Source: an uncultured Neomegalonema sp.
GTDB taxonomy: Bacteria > Pseudomonadota > Alphaproteobacteria > Rhodobacterales > Rhodobacteraceae
Assembly (NCBI GenBank): GCA_937911325.1
Contig: CALDSD010000041.1
Coordinates: 21,545 to 85,544, forward strand
Direction of reading: 5' to 3'
Length of the DNA stretch: 64,000 nucleotides
Made by a program: the position numbers and the translations under genes. Below the pieces are notes generated by a model. That model was not told the DNA's origin, ran no database searches, and worked only from the letters and a program-made list of their open reading frames with translations. Of the stretch, positions 17,294-25,975 are shown piece by piece; the first letter of the stretch is position 1, and every line of letters begins with the position of its first letter.

Positions 17294-18160
17294 TTAAGCC
17301 CGCGACGCCAACACCGGCGCGGCTGCGACCCACCATTCGGGCTCCGACAGGCGCAGCTCGGATGCGGCATCCAGCGCAGTGTTCTCGCGTTCGAACAATC
17401 CAAAACATGTCGCGCCGCTGCCCGACATGCGCGCAAACCTGCAACCAGCGCGGGATCGCACCGCATCCAGAACCCCCGAAATCACCGGACGAAGCATTTG
17501 CGCCGGCGGCTCCAGATCATTGCGCGTCAGCGCGAGCCACTCGATGAGATCGTCAAGCGCGTCAAACCGCTCGGGACGCGACGGCAAACTCGGATTGCGC
17601 CGCTCGGAGAGCAAGCGGAAGACTTCCGGCGTTGCGACGCCAACCCCAGGATTGACCAGCACCATCCAGAACTCGGGCATCGCGGGCGCTGGCGACAAGT
17701 CGTCGCCGACGCCTTCCATCATGACGGGCAGAGACTCAAGACAAACCGGAACGTCTGCGCCGAGATCAAGCGCGATCTCCGCAAGCTTGGCGCGCGGCAA
17801 GTCCAGTCGCCACAGATCCGACAATAGCCGCAACGCTGCAGCGGCGTCAGCCGATCCGCCTCCGATGCCGCTTGCGACAGGAAGCCGTTTGTCGAGATGC
17901 AACGCGGCGCCGGTCGGCGTCGGAGAGTGGTCCGCCAACGCCAGGGCTGCTTGGAGGACAAGATTGTCGGCGCCAGCGTCCAGCTCGACGCCAAATGGTC
18001 CATCGAGCGCCAGGCTGAGAACCCGACTCTCCTCCGCATGGAGCAGGTCGCCAAGCTCCGGAAAGACGACCAGGCTCTCCAGTCGGTGGTATCCATCAGG
18101 CCTTTGGCCAACCACGTGAAGGCACAGGTTGACTTTCGCCCGTGCGAGTCGAGCCGTCAT
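17294..18160 (-). CDS. ispE: 4-(cytidine 5'-diphospho)-2-C-methyl-D-erythritol kinase
   Basis: A 288-residue GHMP kinase catalysing the ATP-dependent phosphorylation step of the MEP pathway to isoprenoids. N-terminal ARAKVNLCLHVVGQRPDGYH, the ATP loop LPVASGIGGGSADAAAALRL and C-terminal RMSGSGATCFGLFE are the three family blocks. It implies that IPP and DMAPP come from the MEP route, feeding the polyprenyl synthase nearby. It lies 33 bases downstream of the TPR gene and 15 upstream of the LysE gene. Confidence 0.96.
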   Translation of the reverse strand: MTARLARAKVNLCLHVVGQRPDGYHRLESLVVFPELGDLLHAEESRVLSLALDGPFGVELDAGADNLVLQAALALADHSPTPTGAALHLDKRLPVASGIGGGSADAAAALRLLSDLWRLDLPRAKLAEIALDLGADVPVCLESLPVMMEGVGDDLSPAPAMPEFWMVLVNPGVGVATPEVFRLLSERRNPSLPSRPERFDALDDLIEWLALTRNDLEPPAQMLRPVISGVLDAVRSRAGCRFARMSGSGATCFGLFERENTALDAASELRLSEPEWWVAAAPVLASRA

Positions 18161-18193
18161 TCGAAGCCTTTGCGTCCGGAAGACCTTACGGGC

Positions 18194-19975
18194 TTAACCG
18201 CCATTCGCCGGCGTCTCATCGGTTTCCGCCGGCGCGACATCCTCGGCCCCGACATCCGCCTGCCGCGGCGTCTCGCCCTCGTCGGCAGCTCTTGCTTCGT
18301 CCGCAAGCACCTGGTCGAGGCCGACTTCGAGCTTACGCAGGATCCGTTTGCGATCCTCGTCCGTCGGGTTGAACGACAAGGACCGTTTCCATTGGAACTC
18401 CGCCTCAAGACGACGGCCGACTTGCCAGAGCGCATCTCCCAGATGGTCAAGGATCACCGGCTCGACCGGGTCGAGACGGACGGCCTCCTCGAGCTTTTCA
18501 GCCGCCGCCTCATAATCGCCTATGCGGTAGAAAAGCCAACCGAGAGAGTCGACGATGTAGCCCGACTCCGGGCGTTCGGCGGCGGCGCGCTCGAGATAGC
18601 CCCGCGCCTCGTCAAGGCGGCGGCGCTGCTCGATCAGGCTGTAGCCGAGGTAATTCAGCACGTCTGGCTCGTTCGGGCGCAACTCAAGCGCCATCAGGAA
18701 ATTCTCCTCGGCGCGATCCCAGTCGCCTGTGCGTTCCAGACAGATCCCTCGGCGGTAATAGATCGACCAGTGACGCTCATTCATGCGACCGATGCGGGCC
18801 AGGCCGTTGTCGAACGCCTCCACACATTCAGCAAAGCGTTGTTCGCCGCTCAGGACCTGCGCCAGTGCAAAATAAGGCGTCGCATTCTCGTCCTTCAGCT
18901 CCGCCAACGCGCGCAGAGCCTCGATCGCGTCCTCGACGCGGTCCATCGATCGCAGCGCCGAGGCGATGCCAACCTGGCCCTGTTCGTAGACTGAATCGTC
19001 CTTGCCAATGCGGCCGTAAGCGTCGGCCGCGGCTTCAAAGCGGTCTAGCTCCAACAGGATGTCCCCGATCAGGAGATCGGCCTCCGGATAATCCGCCGCC
19101 AGGTGCAGCGACAAGCGCGCATAGAGCAGCCCAAACCGACCGCTATCCTCGTTGCTGAGGGCGCCGGCCAACCCAAACAAGGCGTCAGCAGCTCCCTCTT
19201 GAGGCGACGACACGACCAAAGCCAAGGCACGGCCGGCCTCGAACTCCTCCAGACCAGAGATCATCGCCGCACTGCCGGGATCGTTGGCGGCGCCGGCTTC
19301 GAAGAGCTCCCTGGCCTGCTCCAGTTCTCCCAATTGGCTCAACACGGCGCCACGGGCCTGGACCATTCGGGTCGAAGGCGTGTTGGCGGCTTCGAACGCT
19401 TCGGCCATATATGCTTCGGCTGCGTCAAACCGTCCGTTCAGCGCGGCCACGTGACCGGCGTGCATACGCCCGAACACGCGATAGATCGCGCTGTTTTCGA
19501 GGGACTCGAAATCCGCAAGCGCGCCGTCCACGTCGCCTTCGCCGGCTTTCGCCCAAGCAAGCAGCAAACGCACCATCAGCGAGTTCACGGCGTCGCCGCT
19601 TGTCACCTGCAGCCGTTCTCGCACGGCCTCAAACCGGCCTTCTCGAATTTCGTCGACCGCGAGGGTCAGGTTCGCGATCCGATCATCCGGCGCGCTCGTC
19701 TCGAGCTGACGCGCAATCGGCAGCGCCTTCTCAAGTTCCCCTGACAAAACCGAGTAAAACAACGCCTGCGACATCAACCGGGTGTCGCCAGGCGCGCGGA
19801 TCAGCGCTCTTCGCCAGAAATGCGCCGCTTGTTCGAAATTGTTCTCAACGACAGCGTGGCGCGCCGCCAGAAACGACCCGGACAACGACTGCGCAAAGGC
19901 TGGCGCCGCAGAAGCCGTGAAACTTAAGGCGGCTAAACCGATGACGCCGATGAAACGGGAAGCGGTGACGCGCAT
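18194..19975 (-). CDS. Exported tetratricopeptide-repeat protein
   Basis: A 593-residue protein with a Sec signal (MRVTASRFIGVIGLAALSF, ending ASAAPAFAQ). It is followed by many TPR units with W-LG-Y-F-A-P signatures, clearest at EENFLMALELRPNEPDVLNY, EARGYLERAAAERPESG and EAAAEKLEEAVRLDPVEPVI. A TPR protein in the periplasm acts as a scaffold, often for envelope assembly. A strongly acidic, Pro-rich tail (DEGETPRQADVGAEDVAPAE) ends the protein. AAGGA precedes the ATG. It heads the TPR-ispE-LysE group, an order I recall from other alphaproteobacteria. Confidence 0.9.
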   Translation of the reverse strand: MRVTASRFIGVIGLAALSFTASAAPAFAQSLSGSFLAARHAVVENNFEQAAHFWRRALIRAPGDTRLMSQALFYSVLSGELEKALPIARQLETSAPDDRIANLTLAVDEIREGRFEAVRERLQVTSGDAVNSLMVRLLLAWAKAGEGDVDGALADFESLENSAIYRVFGRMHAGHVAALNGRFDAAEAYMAEAFEAANTPSTRMVQARGAVLSQLGELEQARELFEAGAANDPGSAAMISGLEEFEAGRALALVVSSPQEGAADALFGLAGALSNEDSGRFGLLYARLSLHLAADYPEADLLIGDILLELDRFEAAADAYGRIGKDDSVYEQGQVGIASALRSMDRVEDAIEALRALAELKDENATPYFALAQVLSGEQRFAECVEAFDNGLARIGRMNERHWSIYYRRGICLERTGDWDRAEENFLMALELRPNEPDVLNYLGYSLIEQRRRLDEARGYLERAAAERPESGYIVDSLGWLFYRIGDYEAAAEKLEEAVRLDPVEPVILDHLGDALWQVGRRLEAEFQWKRSLSFNPTDEDRKRILRKLEVGLDQVLADEARAADEGETPRQADVGAEDVAPAETDETPANGG

Positions 19976-20155
19976 GCGTTGGTCCTTTTCGACAGGGCCA
20001 ACCCTGTCAAAAACAGAACCGGCATACCGCCATCTTGGCTGCTCTCAGCCACGCGGCAAGCCCTAGTCGACCCGAAACCCGGTTAAATCGGAGAAAACAA
20101 CGCGCAAATTTTGGCGATCGTCGGCATCGCGCACGCTGCCGACCCCCACCGAGAC

Positions 20156-21805
20156 CTACATGTTGGGGTAGTTCGGCCCCTCGCCACCTTGGGGCGTCGC
20201 CCAGTTGATGTTCTGAGACGGGTCCTTGATGTCACAGGTTTTACAGTGGACGCAGTTCTGCGCGTTGATCACGAACCTCGGCTCTGCGCCTTCCTCGCGA
20301 ACGACCTCGTACACTCCAGCGGGACAATAGCGCTGCGCTGGTTCGTCGTATCGCGGCAGGTTCGTCGAGATCGGCACCGCTGCGTCTTTCAGCTGCAGAT
20401 GGCTTGGCTGATCTTCTTCATGGTTCGTGAAGGAGAACGCGACATTCGTCAGCCGGTCGAACGAGAGCACCCCGTCTGGGCGCGGATACTCGATCGGTTG
20501 GTGCTGTGAAGCCGGCTCGGTCGCCGCAGCATCTGTCTTGCCATGTTTGAGCGTCCCGAACAGCGTGCCGCCGAAGATGTTGGCGAACCACATGTCGAGC
20601 CCGCCCAAGGCAAGGCCGCCCGCGAGGCCGTACCGCGACCACAACGGTTTGACGTTGCGCACACGCTTGAGGTCCTGTGCGACGTCGGACGTCTGGAAAG
20701 CCGACCAGAAATCAGACAGTTCATCCCCGGCGCGGCCGGTGCCGATCGCTTCAGCCACATGCTCCGCCGCCAGAATCCCCGACAGCATCGCGTTATGGCT
20801 TCCCTTGATCCGCGGCACGTTCACAAGCCCGGCCGAACATCCGATCAGCAATCCGCCCGGGAAGCTCATCTTCGGCACGGACTGCCAGCCGCCCTCGGTT
20901 ATCGCGCGGGCGCCGTACGAGATCCGTTTTCCGCCTTCCAGCACCTCGGCGATCATCGGATGATGCTTGAAGCGCTGGAACTCCATGTATGGGAAAAGAT
21001 GCGGGTTCTTGTAGTTCAGGTGAACGACGAAGCCGACATAAACCTGATTGTTTTCAAGGTGGTACATGAACGAGCCGCCGCCGGCGCGCCCGCCCAAAGG
21101 CCATCCCATCGTATGGCTGACCAGCCCCTGCTTGTGTTTGGCCGGGTCGACTTCCCATAGTTCCTTCATGCCGATCCCGAACTTCGGCGCATCGCTGTCG
21201 GCGTCGAGCTCGTACCGATCGATCAGCTGCTTTGCGAGGCTGCCGCGCACGCCCTCGGCAATCAGGACGTATTTGCCGTGCAGCTCCATGCCCGGTTCAT
21301 ACGCCGGGCCTTCGCTACCGTCCTTCTGGACGCCCATAACGCCCGCGACGACGCCTTTGAGCTCTCCATTCTCACCGTAGATCGGCTCCGAAGCAGCAAA
21401 GCCCGGGAAGATCTCAACGCCCAGACCCTCCGCCTGCTCCGCCAGCCAGCGACAGACGTTGCCCAGGCTGACGATATAGGCTCCGTGATTGCTCATCAGC
21501 GGCGGCAGCATCATGTTCGGCAGGCGCAAGTCGCCGTTTGGGCCAAGCACATAGAACCGATCGTCGGTGACCTCGGTATTGAACGGCGCGCCCAGAGACT
21601 TCCAATCGGATCCGAACAGCCGCTCCATGCCGATCGGGTCGACGACGGCGCCTGACAGGATATGCGCGCCGACTTCCGAGCCTTTCTCCAGCACGCAAAC
21701 CGAAAGGTCGTCCCCGGCGATCTGCTTGAGCTTGATCGCCGCGGACAGTCCCGCCGGTCCAGCGCCGACGATGACGACGTCGAACTCCATTGCCTCGCGT
21801 TCCAT
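20156..21805 (-). CDS. Electron transfer flavoprotein-ubiquinone oxidoreductase
   Basis: About 549 residues. ETF-QO passes electrons from acyl-CoA and other dehydrogenases, through ETF, to ubiquinone at the inner membrane. The N-terminal FAD loop is VVIVGAGPAGLSAAIKLKQ, and GVRGSLAKQLI is the second FAD segment. The C-terminal [4Fe-4S] ligands lie in CPAGVYEVV and NCVHCKTCDIKDPSQNINW. I prefer ATG 21805, which has GGGAG upstream, over 21832. No etfA or etfB gene is in the window. It supplies the quinone pool used by the bc1 complex encoded at the right end. Confidence 0.97.
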   Translation of the reverse strand: MEREAMEFDVVIVGAGPAGLSAAIKLKQIAGDDLSVCVLEKGSEVGAHILSGAVVDPIGMERLFGSDWKSLGAPFNTEVTDDRFYVLGPNGDLRLPNMMLPPLMSNHGAYIVSLGNVCRWLAEQAEGLGVEIFPGFAASEPIYGENGELKGVVAGVMGVQKDGSEGPAYEPGMELHGKYVLIAEGVRGSLAKQLIDRYELDADSDAPKFGIGMKELWEVDPAKHKQGLVSHTMGWPLGGRAGGGSFMYHLENNQVYVGFVVHLNYKNPHLFPYMEFQRFKHHPMIAEVLEGGKRISYGARAITEGGWQSVPKMSFPGGLLIGCSAGLVNVPRIKGSHNAMLSGILAAEHVAEAIGTGRAGDELSDFWSAFQTSDVAQDLKRVRNVKPLWSRYGLAGGLALGGLDMWFANIFGGTLFGTLKHGKTDAAATEPASQHQPIEYPRPDGVLSFDRLTNVAFSFTNHEEDQPSHLQLKDAAVPISTNLPRYDEPAQRYCPAGVYEVVREEGAEPRFVINAQNCVHCKTCDIKDPSQNINWATPQGGEGPNYPNM

Positions 21806-21985
21806 CCGCGCCACTCCCTTGCCTCGGCGCACAACGACGCGCCGACCTGCCTCATGAATTCCGTCGTCAGGAAACTAGGGGGCTGAAGCAGCGCTCGTCA
21901 AACGGGCAACGGCGCCTTTCGCACCGTCCGCGACGACCTGACGCCGGTTTATCGACGTCTGCGTAAAGCCAATCAGCTTGGAGGA

Positions 21986-22573
21986 TTAGAGCCGCAGCTT
22001 CTCTTGAAGCTGAAATACCATCTCGGGCTGGTCGCTCGGCTGGATCTGATGATAGGTGAAGACGCCGTCCTCGTCCCGCTCGGAAGCGCCTTGCTGAACG
22101 TAGCGCTCCTGGCCGCTCGTGATCTCATAAAGCTCGTGGAACCAGGCCCCGCCTTGGAACCGGCTCACCCGGCGGAAGTCGCGCCAACGCCCGTCTTCGC
22201 CCTGAAACGAGAACTCGCATCGCCCGTCGACCGCCGCGCAATCATGCGGCTCCCACGAGATCACGGCGCCGCCGTCGCGCGACCGGACAATTCGACCGTC
22301 GAGATCACGCCAATACGTGCGCCACGGCGCAGCGCCGCTCTGCGCGCTGTCGAGAGACCGATGCACCTCCCAGACGTGCTCGTCGCCAACCAGGCCCCGG
22401 TAAACTCGAACGATCTGCTCCAGCCCGGGTCGATTGGACGTGAAGACATAGGCGTCGCCCGGCGTCAGGCGCGCAAAGGTCTCGGACGCCAGGACGGCGC
22501 TGGCGCTGCTGGCGGCGACGGTCAACGCGGCGAGACCAAGCGCGACGGCTCGGCAAATCAGCGGCTCTCTCAA
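21986..22573 (-). CDS. Unknown exported protein
   Basis: A 195-residue protein with a Sec signal (ICRAVALGLAALTVAASSAS). I place the start at TTG 22573, six bases after AAGGAG; the frame is open to GTG 22600, but that has no Shine-Dalgarno. The mature part is Trp/Tyr/Arg-rich and mostly beta by appearance (WRTYWRDLDGRIV, GGAVISWEPHDCAAVDGRCE). Two cysteines sit seven residues apart and could form a disulfide. No family is recognised. It is divergent from the uracil-DNA glycosylase gene. Confidence 0.75.
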   Translation of the reverse strand: MREPLICRAVALGLAALTVAASSASAVLASETFARLTPGDAYVFTSNRPGLEQIVRVYRGLVGDEHVWEVHRSLDSAQSGAAPWRTYWRDLDGRIVRSRDGGAVISWEPHDCAAVDGRCEFSFQGEDGRWRDFRRVSRFQGGAWFHELYEITSGQERYVQQGASERDEDGVFTYHQIQPSDQPEMVFQLQEKLRL

Positions 22574-22748
22574 ATTCGTCTCCTTGCGAAATCTTCTCAC
22601 TTATCGCCCGAAATGCGGCGTTTCCCTTGTAAAACGCAGCGCTGGTCGAGATCCGTCGTCGCCAGAAAGGCGTCCATCGGGCGTCGACGAGGCGTCAGCG
22701 GGCCTCCCACCGCTTGCAAATTCCCTCGATACCACGATTTTGGACGCC

Positions 22749-23576
22749 ATGGTCGACGCGATTGACGATTCACAGCTCCGCGCGGATATGTTGGCGGCGC
22801 TCGCATGGCAGGTTGAACTGGGAGCGGACGAAGCGATCGCCGACGCCCCGACCGACCGCACGCAGCTCACACGCGCGCCCAAAGCCGCCGCCGCAGCGAA
22901 ACGACAGGACCGGGCGCAGGATCAGGCGCAGGACCACGACACGGGCCCAGCGGAAGACCCGGTTCGCGCCGCAAACGACCTCGCGGCGAATGCGCAATCG
23001 ATCGAGCAGCTTCGCGACGCGCTCTTAGGCTATGACGGCTCGCCTCTGAAGACCGGGGCTCGGAACACTGTTTTCGCAGATGGAAACCCAGCCGCGGAGG
23101 TCATGGTGATCGGCGAAGCGCCTGGCCGCGACGAGGATCGCGAAGGAAAGCCGTTTGTCGGCCGCTCCGGTCAGTTGCTCGATCGGATGTTGGCGGCGAT
23201 CGGACTGAACCGCGCCAGCGAGGACCCCGCGACCAGCGCGTATATCACCAACGTCATTTTCTACCGGCCGCTCGAGAACCGAACGCCAGACGACGCCGAA
23301 GTCCAGAAGCTTCTGCCCTTCACCTTGCGCCATATCGCGTTGGCGCAGCCCAAGGTCGTGCTGTGCGTGGGCAACGTGCCGGCGAAACACCTGATGCAGG
23401 CGAAGACCGGGATCACACGCTTCCGCGGGTCTTGGAGCGACGTGCCGAGCGCCTCTGGCTCCGTTCCCGCGTTAGCGACGTTCCACCCCGCCTATCTACT
23501 GCGTCAGCCCGACGCCAAACGCTTCGCGTGGCGCGACCTCATCAGCCTGCGAGAGAAGCTCGAGAGCCTGCAATGA
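22749..23576 (+). CDS. Family 4-type uracil-DNA glycosylase
   Basis: About 275 residues. It removes uracil from DNA in base-excision repair. Motif A is [20 protein letters not shown], with [13 protein letters not shown] next and the C-terminal HPAYLLR loop, all of family 4. N-terminal [16 protein letters not shown] is typical of the alphaproteobacterial subgroup. The start is uncertain: ATG 22749 fits homologue length; the frame stays open to 22584 but that part is unlike the family. None of the four usual Fe-S cysteine positions holds Cys (GSPLK for GCALK; FYRP for KCRP; KLLPF for VCxPF), so the cluster is probably absent. Its TGA overlaps the moaB ATG (ATGA). Confidence 0.88.
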   Translation: MVDAIDDSQLRADMLAALAWQVELGADEAIADAPTDRTQLTRAPKAAAAAKRQDRAQDQAQDHDTGPAEDPVRAANDLAANAQSIEQLRDALLGYDGSPLKTGARNTVFADGNPAAEVMVIGEAPGRDEDREGKPFVGRSGQLLDRMLAAIGLNRASEDPATSAYITNVIFYRPLENRTPDDAEVQKLLPFTLRHIALAQPKVVLCVGNVPAKHLMQAKTGITRFRGSWSDVPSASGSVPALATFHPAYLLRQPDAKRFAWRDLISLREKLESLQ

Positions 23577-24136
23577 CGCAAAAGCCCAATGAAGACCGGA
23601 TCGATCAATCAGCGGAATTCGTACCCGTTCGGATCGCGGTTCTGACGCTGTCCGATAGCCGAACGCTGGCCGAGGACCGCTCTGGCGACGTGCTGGTCGG
23701 TCGGATCGCCGAAGCGGGTCATATTCTCGCGGATCGCGACTTGCTCAAGGATGATTTGGACGCCGTCGCGACCCGACTTCAGGTCTGGGTCGACAACCCG
23801 GAGGTCGACGTAGTGATCTCGACTGGCGGGACAGGGCTGACCGGGCGCGACATCACCGTCGAAGCCCATCAACGCGTCTACGAGAAAGAGATCGAAGGCT
23901 TCGCCGCCCTCTTCCACATGATCTCCGCCCGCAAGATCGGAACGTCGACAATGCAGTCCCGCGCCTGCGCCGGCGTCGCGCATGGCACCTATCTGTTCGC
24001 GCTGCCGGGCAGCCCCGGCGCCTGCAAGGACGGGTGGGACGAGATCCTGAAATGGCAGCTCGATATTCGCCATCGGCCCTGCAATCTCGTCGAGATCATG
24101 CCGCGTCTCGAGGAACACCGCCGAGCGGCCAGCTGA
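23573..24136 (+). CDS. moaB: Molybdenum cofactor biosynthesis protein MoaB
   Basis: A 187-residue MogA/MoaB-fold protein that adenylylates molybdopterin before molybdate insertion. Visible are VRIAVLTLSDSRTLAEDRSG, the substrate loop VVISTGGTGLTGRDITVEA, and ALPGSPGACKDGWDEILKWQ. The start is the ATG overlapping the upstream stop by four bases, implying coupled translation with the glycosylase. There are no other moa genes in the window. Confidence 0.94.
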   Translation: MTQKPNEDRIDQSAEFVPVRIAVLTLSDSRTLAEDRSGDVLVGRIAEAGHILADRDLLKDDLDAVATRLQVWVDNPEVDVVISTGGTGLTGRDITVEAHQRVYEKEIEGFAALFHMISARKIGTSTMQSRACAGVAHGTYLFALPGSPGACKDGWDEILKWQLDIRHRPCNLVEIMPRLEEHRRAAS

Positions 24137-24230
24137 AGACGGTTTTTTAACCAGCTTTCTCAACGCGATCTCAAGCGATTAACGATTAATGTCCTCTGCA
24201 AAAGAGAAGCAGAGAGCAGGACGGCTGAAG

Positions 24231-24836
24231 ATGCCGACACGACGCGATTTTCTGATCGGCGGACAAATGGTCGTCGCGACAAGCGTTTTATCAGGCTGCG
24301 GTTGGTTTCGCTGGGGCGACGGCGGCTCGGATCGGCGCGTCGCGCGCGGCGGCGGCCGTTTGTTTGAGCCAAATGACCGGCGTTTGACGACCGATCACAT
24401 CATGGTCGATCATCTTCGCCGCTACGAGACCCTGCAATTGAACGCCTATAGCGGCCCCAGCGGCATGACGTTGATCGGGTATGGCCATGCAAAATACGCC
24501 CGCATGGGAATGCGGATCACCCCGAACCAGGCTGAAGAGCTGTTGTGGTACGACGTGCGCAATCACGAGGCTGGGGTAAAGCGTCTGCTGCACCGGCCAA
24601 TCCGCGTCAACGAGTTCTCGGCGATGTCCGCGCTCGCCTTCAATGTCGGCGTCGGGGCCTTCTCGAAGTCGTCGATCTTGAAGCGGTTCAATCGGAACGA
24701 CCGGCGTGGCTCCGCAGACGCCTTCCTCCTGTGGAACAAGTACCGAAAGAACGGGATCTTGACGGTCAGCGGACACCTCTCACGCCGCAGAGCGGACGAG
24801 CGTCGTCACTTTTTGGGACAGTCAATCATAATTTAG
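24231..24836 (+). CDS. GH24 lysozyme-fold lipoprotein A (Tat-type signal, partly degenerate active site)
   Basis: From ATG 24231 (AGGA upstream) this is 201 residues. The N-terminus has a twin-arginine motif (TRRDFL) and a lipobox ending at Cys23 (VLSGC), so a folded, Tat-exported lipoprotein is likely. Residues about 56-200 are a phage-type lysozyme (GH24) domain: RYETLQLNAY, IGYGHAK, NEFSAMSALAFNVGVGAF and RRRADERRHFL. The catalytic Glu (Glu66) and the His after GYG remain. The position of the catalytic Asp is Gly75, and the active-site Thr position is Leu81 (with Thr80 next to it). I infer weak or no muramidase activity. It is first of three tandem paralogues. An earlier ATG at 24189 lacks a ribosome site. 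Confidence 0.85.
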   Translation: MPTRRDFLIGGQMVVATSVLSGCGWFRWGDGGSDRRVARGGGRLFEPNDRRLTTDHIMVDHLRRYETLQLNAYSGPSGMTLIGYGHAKYARMGMRITPNQAEELLWYDVRNHEAGVKRLLHRPIRVNEFSAMSALAFNVGVGAFSKSSILKRFNRNDRRGSADAFLLWNKYRKNGILTVSGHLSRRRADERRHFLGQSIII

Positions 24837-24840
24837 CCCA

Positions 24841-24869
24841 TTGACTCCCGATTCTGTATATTTTGTGAT
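24841..24869 (+). promoter_or_regulatory. Possible sigma-70-type promoter before lipoprotein B
   Basis: TTGACT (24841-24846), a 17-base spacer and TGTGAT (24864-24869) make a plausible -35/-10 pair in the 71-base gap before the second GH24-like gene. The DnaA-box-like sequence begins three bases downstream, where transcription would start. Only the -35 match is good; this is a weak call. Confidence 0.3.
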
Positions 24870-24871
24870 AG

Positions 24872-24901
24872 TTATCCACAGGTGATTGTCTGTGGGGATA
24901 A
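24872..24901. promoter_or_regulatory. Perfect DnaA-box sequence within an imperfect inverted repeat
   Basis: TTATCCACA (24872-24880) matches the consensus DnaA box exactly. Its partner on the other strand, CTGTGGGGATAA (24890-24901), is the reverse complement with two extra bases, so the whole forms a stem with a bulge. It lies 7-36 bases before the ATG of the second GH24-like lipoprotein. It may be a DnaA-responsive operator. It could instead be an RNA hairpin ending the upstream transcript, though no T-run follows. Confidence 0.45.
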
Positions 24902-24907
24902 ATTGCT

Positions 24908-25834
24908 ATGCGGTCCATCTTCCTGCTTCTCGCATTGTGCTTGCTCCCGGCGTGCGCGTCTCAGAACGCAGCTCAGCGCGCTCAACCGGTTTCTCTGGCG
25001 GAACCGGAGCCGCAGTCCGAACGGTTGTCGCTCGCAGAGTTTGACGCAGCTCGCGAAACACAGACACAAGAGCAACTTCAGGACGGCGCCGACGCGCGCG
25101 ATCCCACCCCCCCTGCTGTAATCGCCACTCCAGTTTCGGTTCCAGTTCCGGCGCCCACGCTCGAGTTGACGGCGGCGCCGAAAGAGCCCCCCGCCGGGGC
25201 GGAGATCGCCGAGCTGACCGCGGAGACCGCGCCCAAAGCGCTCGGTTTTGCTGAACGGCCACGGGTCGGGGCGCCCGCGCCGCAAGCGCGGCTTGAGCCT
25301 AGCTCTCCGGACCTCCGGCTCGATGAGACGATGGTGTCGCTCATCAAGCGGCACCACGGTCTGAAACGGCAGGCTTACTTGAGCGACACCGGGGTCTGGA
25401 TGATTGGCTATGGTCGCGTAAAGGGCGCGCGCCCCGGCATGGAGATCTCGGCTGAAGAAGCTGAAACAATGCTGCGCGAAGACCTCGCGGTGGTTGCGCG
25501 GGAAGTCCGCTCGACCCTGCGACAGCCGGTCGGCGCCAACGAATTCTCCGCCATGGTGGCGTTGGCGCACAGCATCGGCACCGGCGCGTTCCGGCAGTCG
25601 CGCGTTCCCGCCCTTTTCAACCGCGGCGACATCGAAGGCGCAGCCGACGCATTTCTTCAATGGAATACGCAGTTCGTAAACGGACGACGCGTGGAAGATC
25701 CGGCGCTCAGCGCTCGGCGCATGCGCGAACGCGCTCATTTTCTTCAGAGCGCGCACTCAGAGCCGCCTGCTCCACAAGGCGTTGAAACCGTGAGTCTTCA
25801 ACTCAACGACCGGCTTGTCGTTTCGCCCCAATAG
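24908..25834 (+). CDS. GH24 lysozyme-fold lipoprotein B (catalytic residues lost)
   Basis: A 308-residue lipoprotein. The signal ends in LLPAC with lipid Cys16. A long Glu/Ala/Pro-rich linker (about 17-135) follows, then a GH24 domain (about 138-285). The family layout is clear: LKRQAYLSDTGVWMIGYG, NEFSAMVALAHSIGTGAF, LFNRGDIEGAADAFLQWN and RMRERAHFL. The catalytic Glu position is His150, the Asp position Ser159, the Thr position Met165, and His after GYG is Arg170, so the enzyme is almost certainly inactive. A structural or glycan-binding role is inferred. The DnaA-box-like repeat is directly upstream. Confidence 0.85.
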   Translation: MRSIFLLLALCLLPACASQNAAQRAQPVSLAEPEPQSERLSLAEFDAARETQTQEQLQDGADARDPTPPAVIATPVSVPVPAPTLELTAAPKEPPAGAEIAELTAETAPKALGFAERPRVGAPAPQARLEPSSPDLRLDETMVSLIKRHHGLKRQAYLSDTGVWMIGYGRVKGARPGMEISAEEAETMLREDLAVVAREVRSTLRQPVGANEFSAMVALAHSIGTGAFRQSRVPALFNRGDIEGAADAFLQWNTQFVNGRRVEDPALSARRMRERAHFLQSAHSEPPAPQGVETVSLQLNDRLVVSPQ

Positions 25835-25975
25835 GTCGTGTTCGCCGGTGGTACAGCCGTTGATTTATTGTCCGTCCTCCGGGGAGCGGCGACAGTCGTG
25901 CGCGCAGGATCCTCTTAGAGAGGGGGAAGCTCTCCAAGCGGGTCTGCATCGACAGAAGTCGACGCAGGGGGCAGT

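Noticed and set aside
24179..24189. TTAA-CGA-TTAA as a CtrA site
   Set aside because: The spacing is 3 bases, whereas the CtrA consensus has 7.
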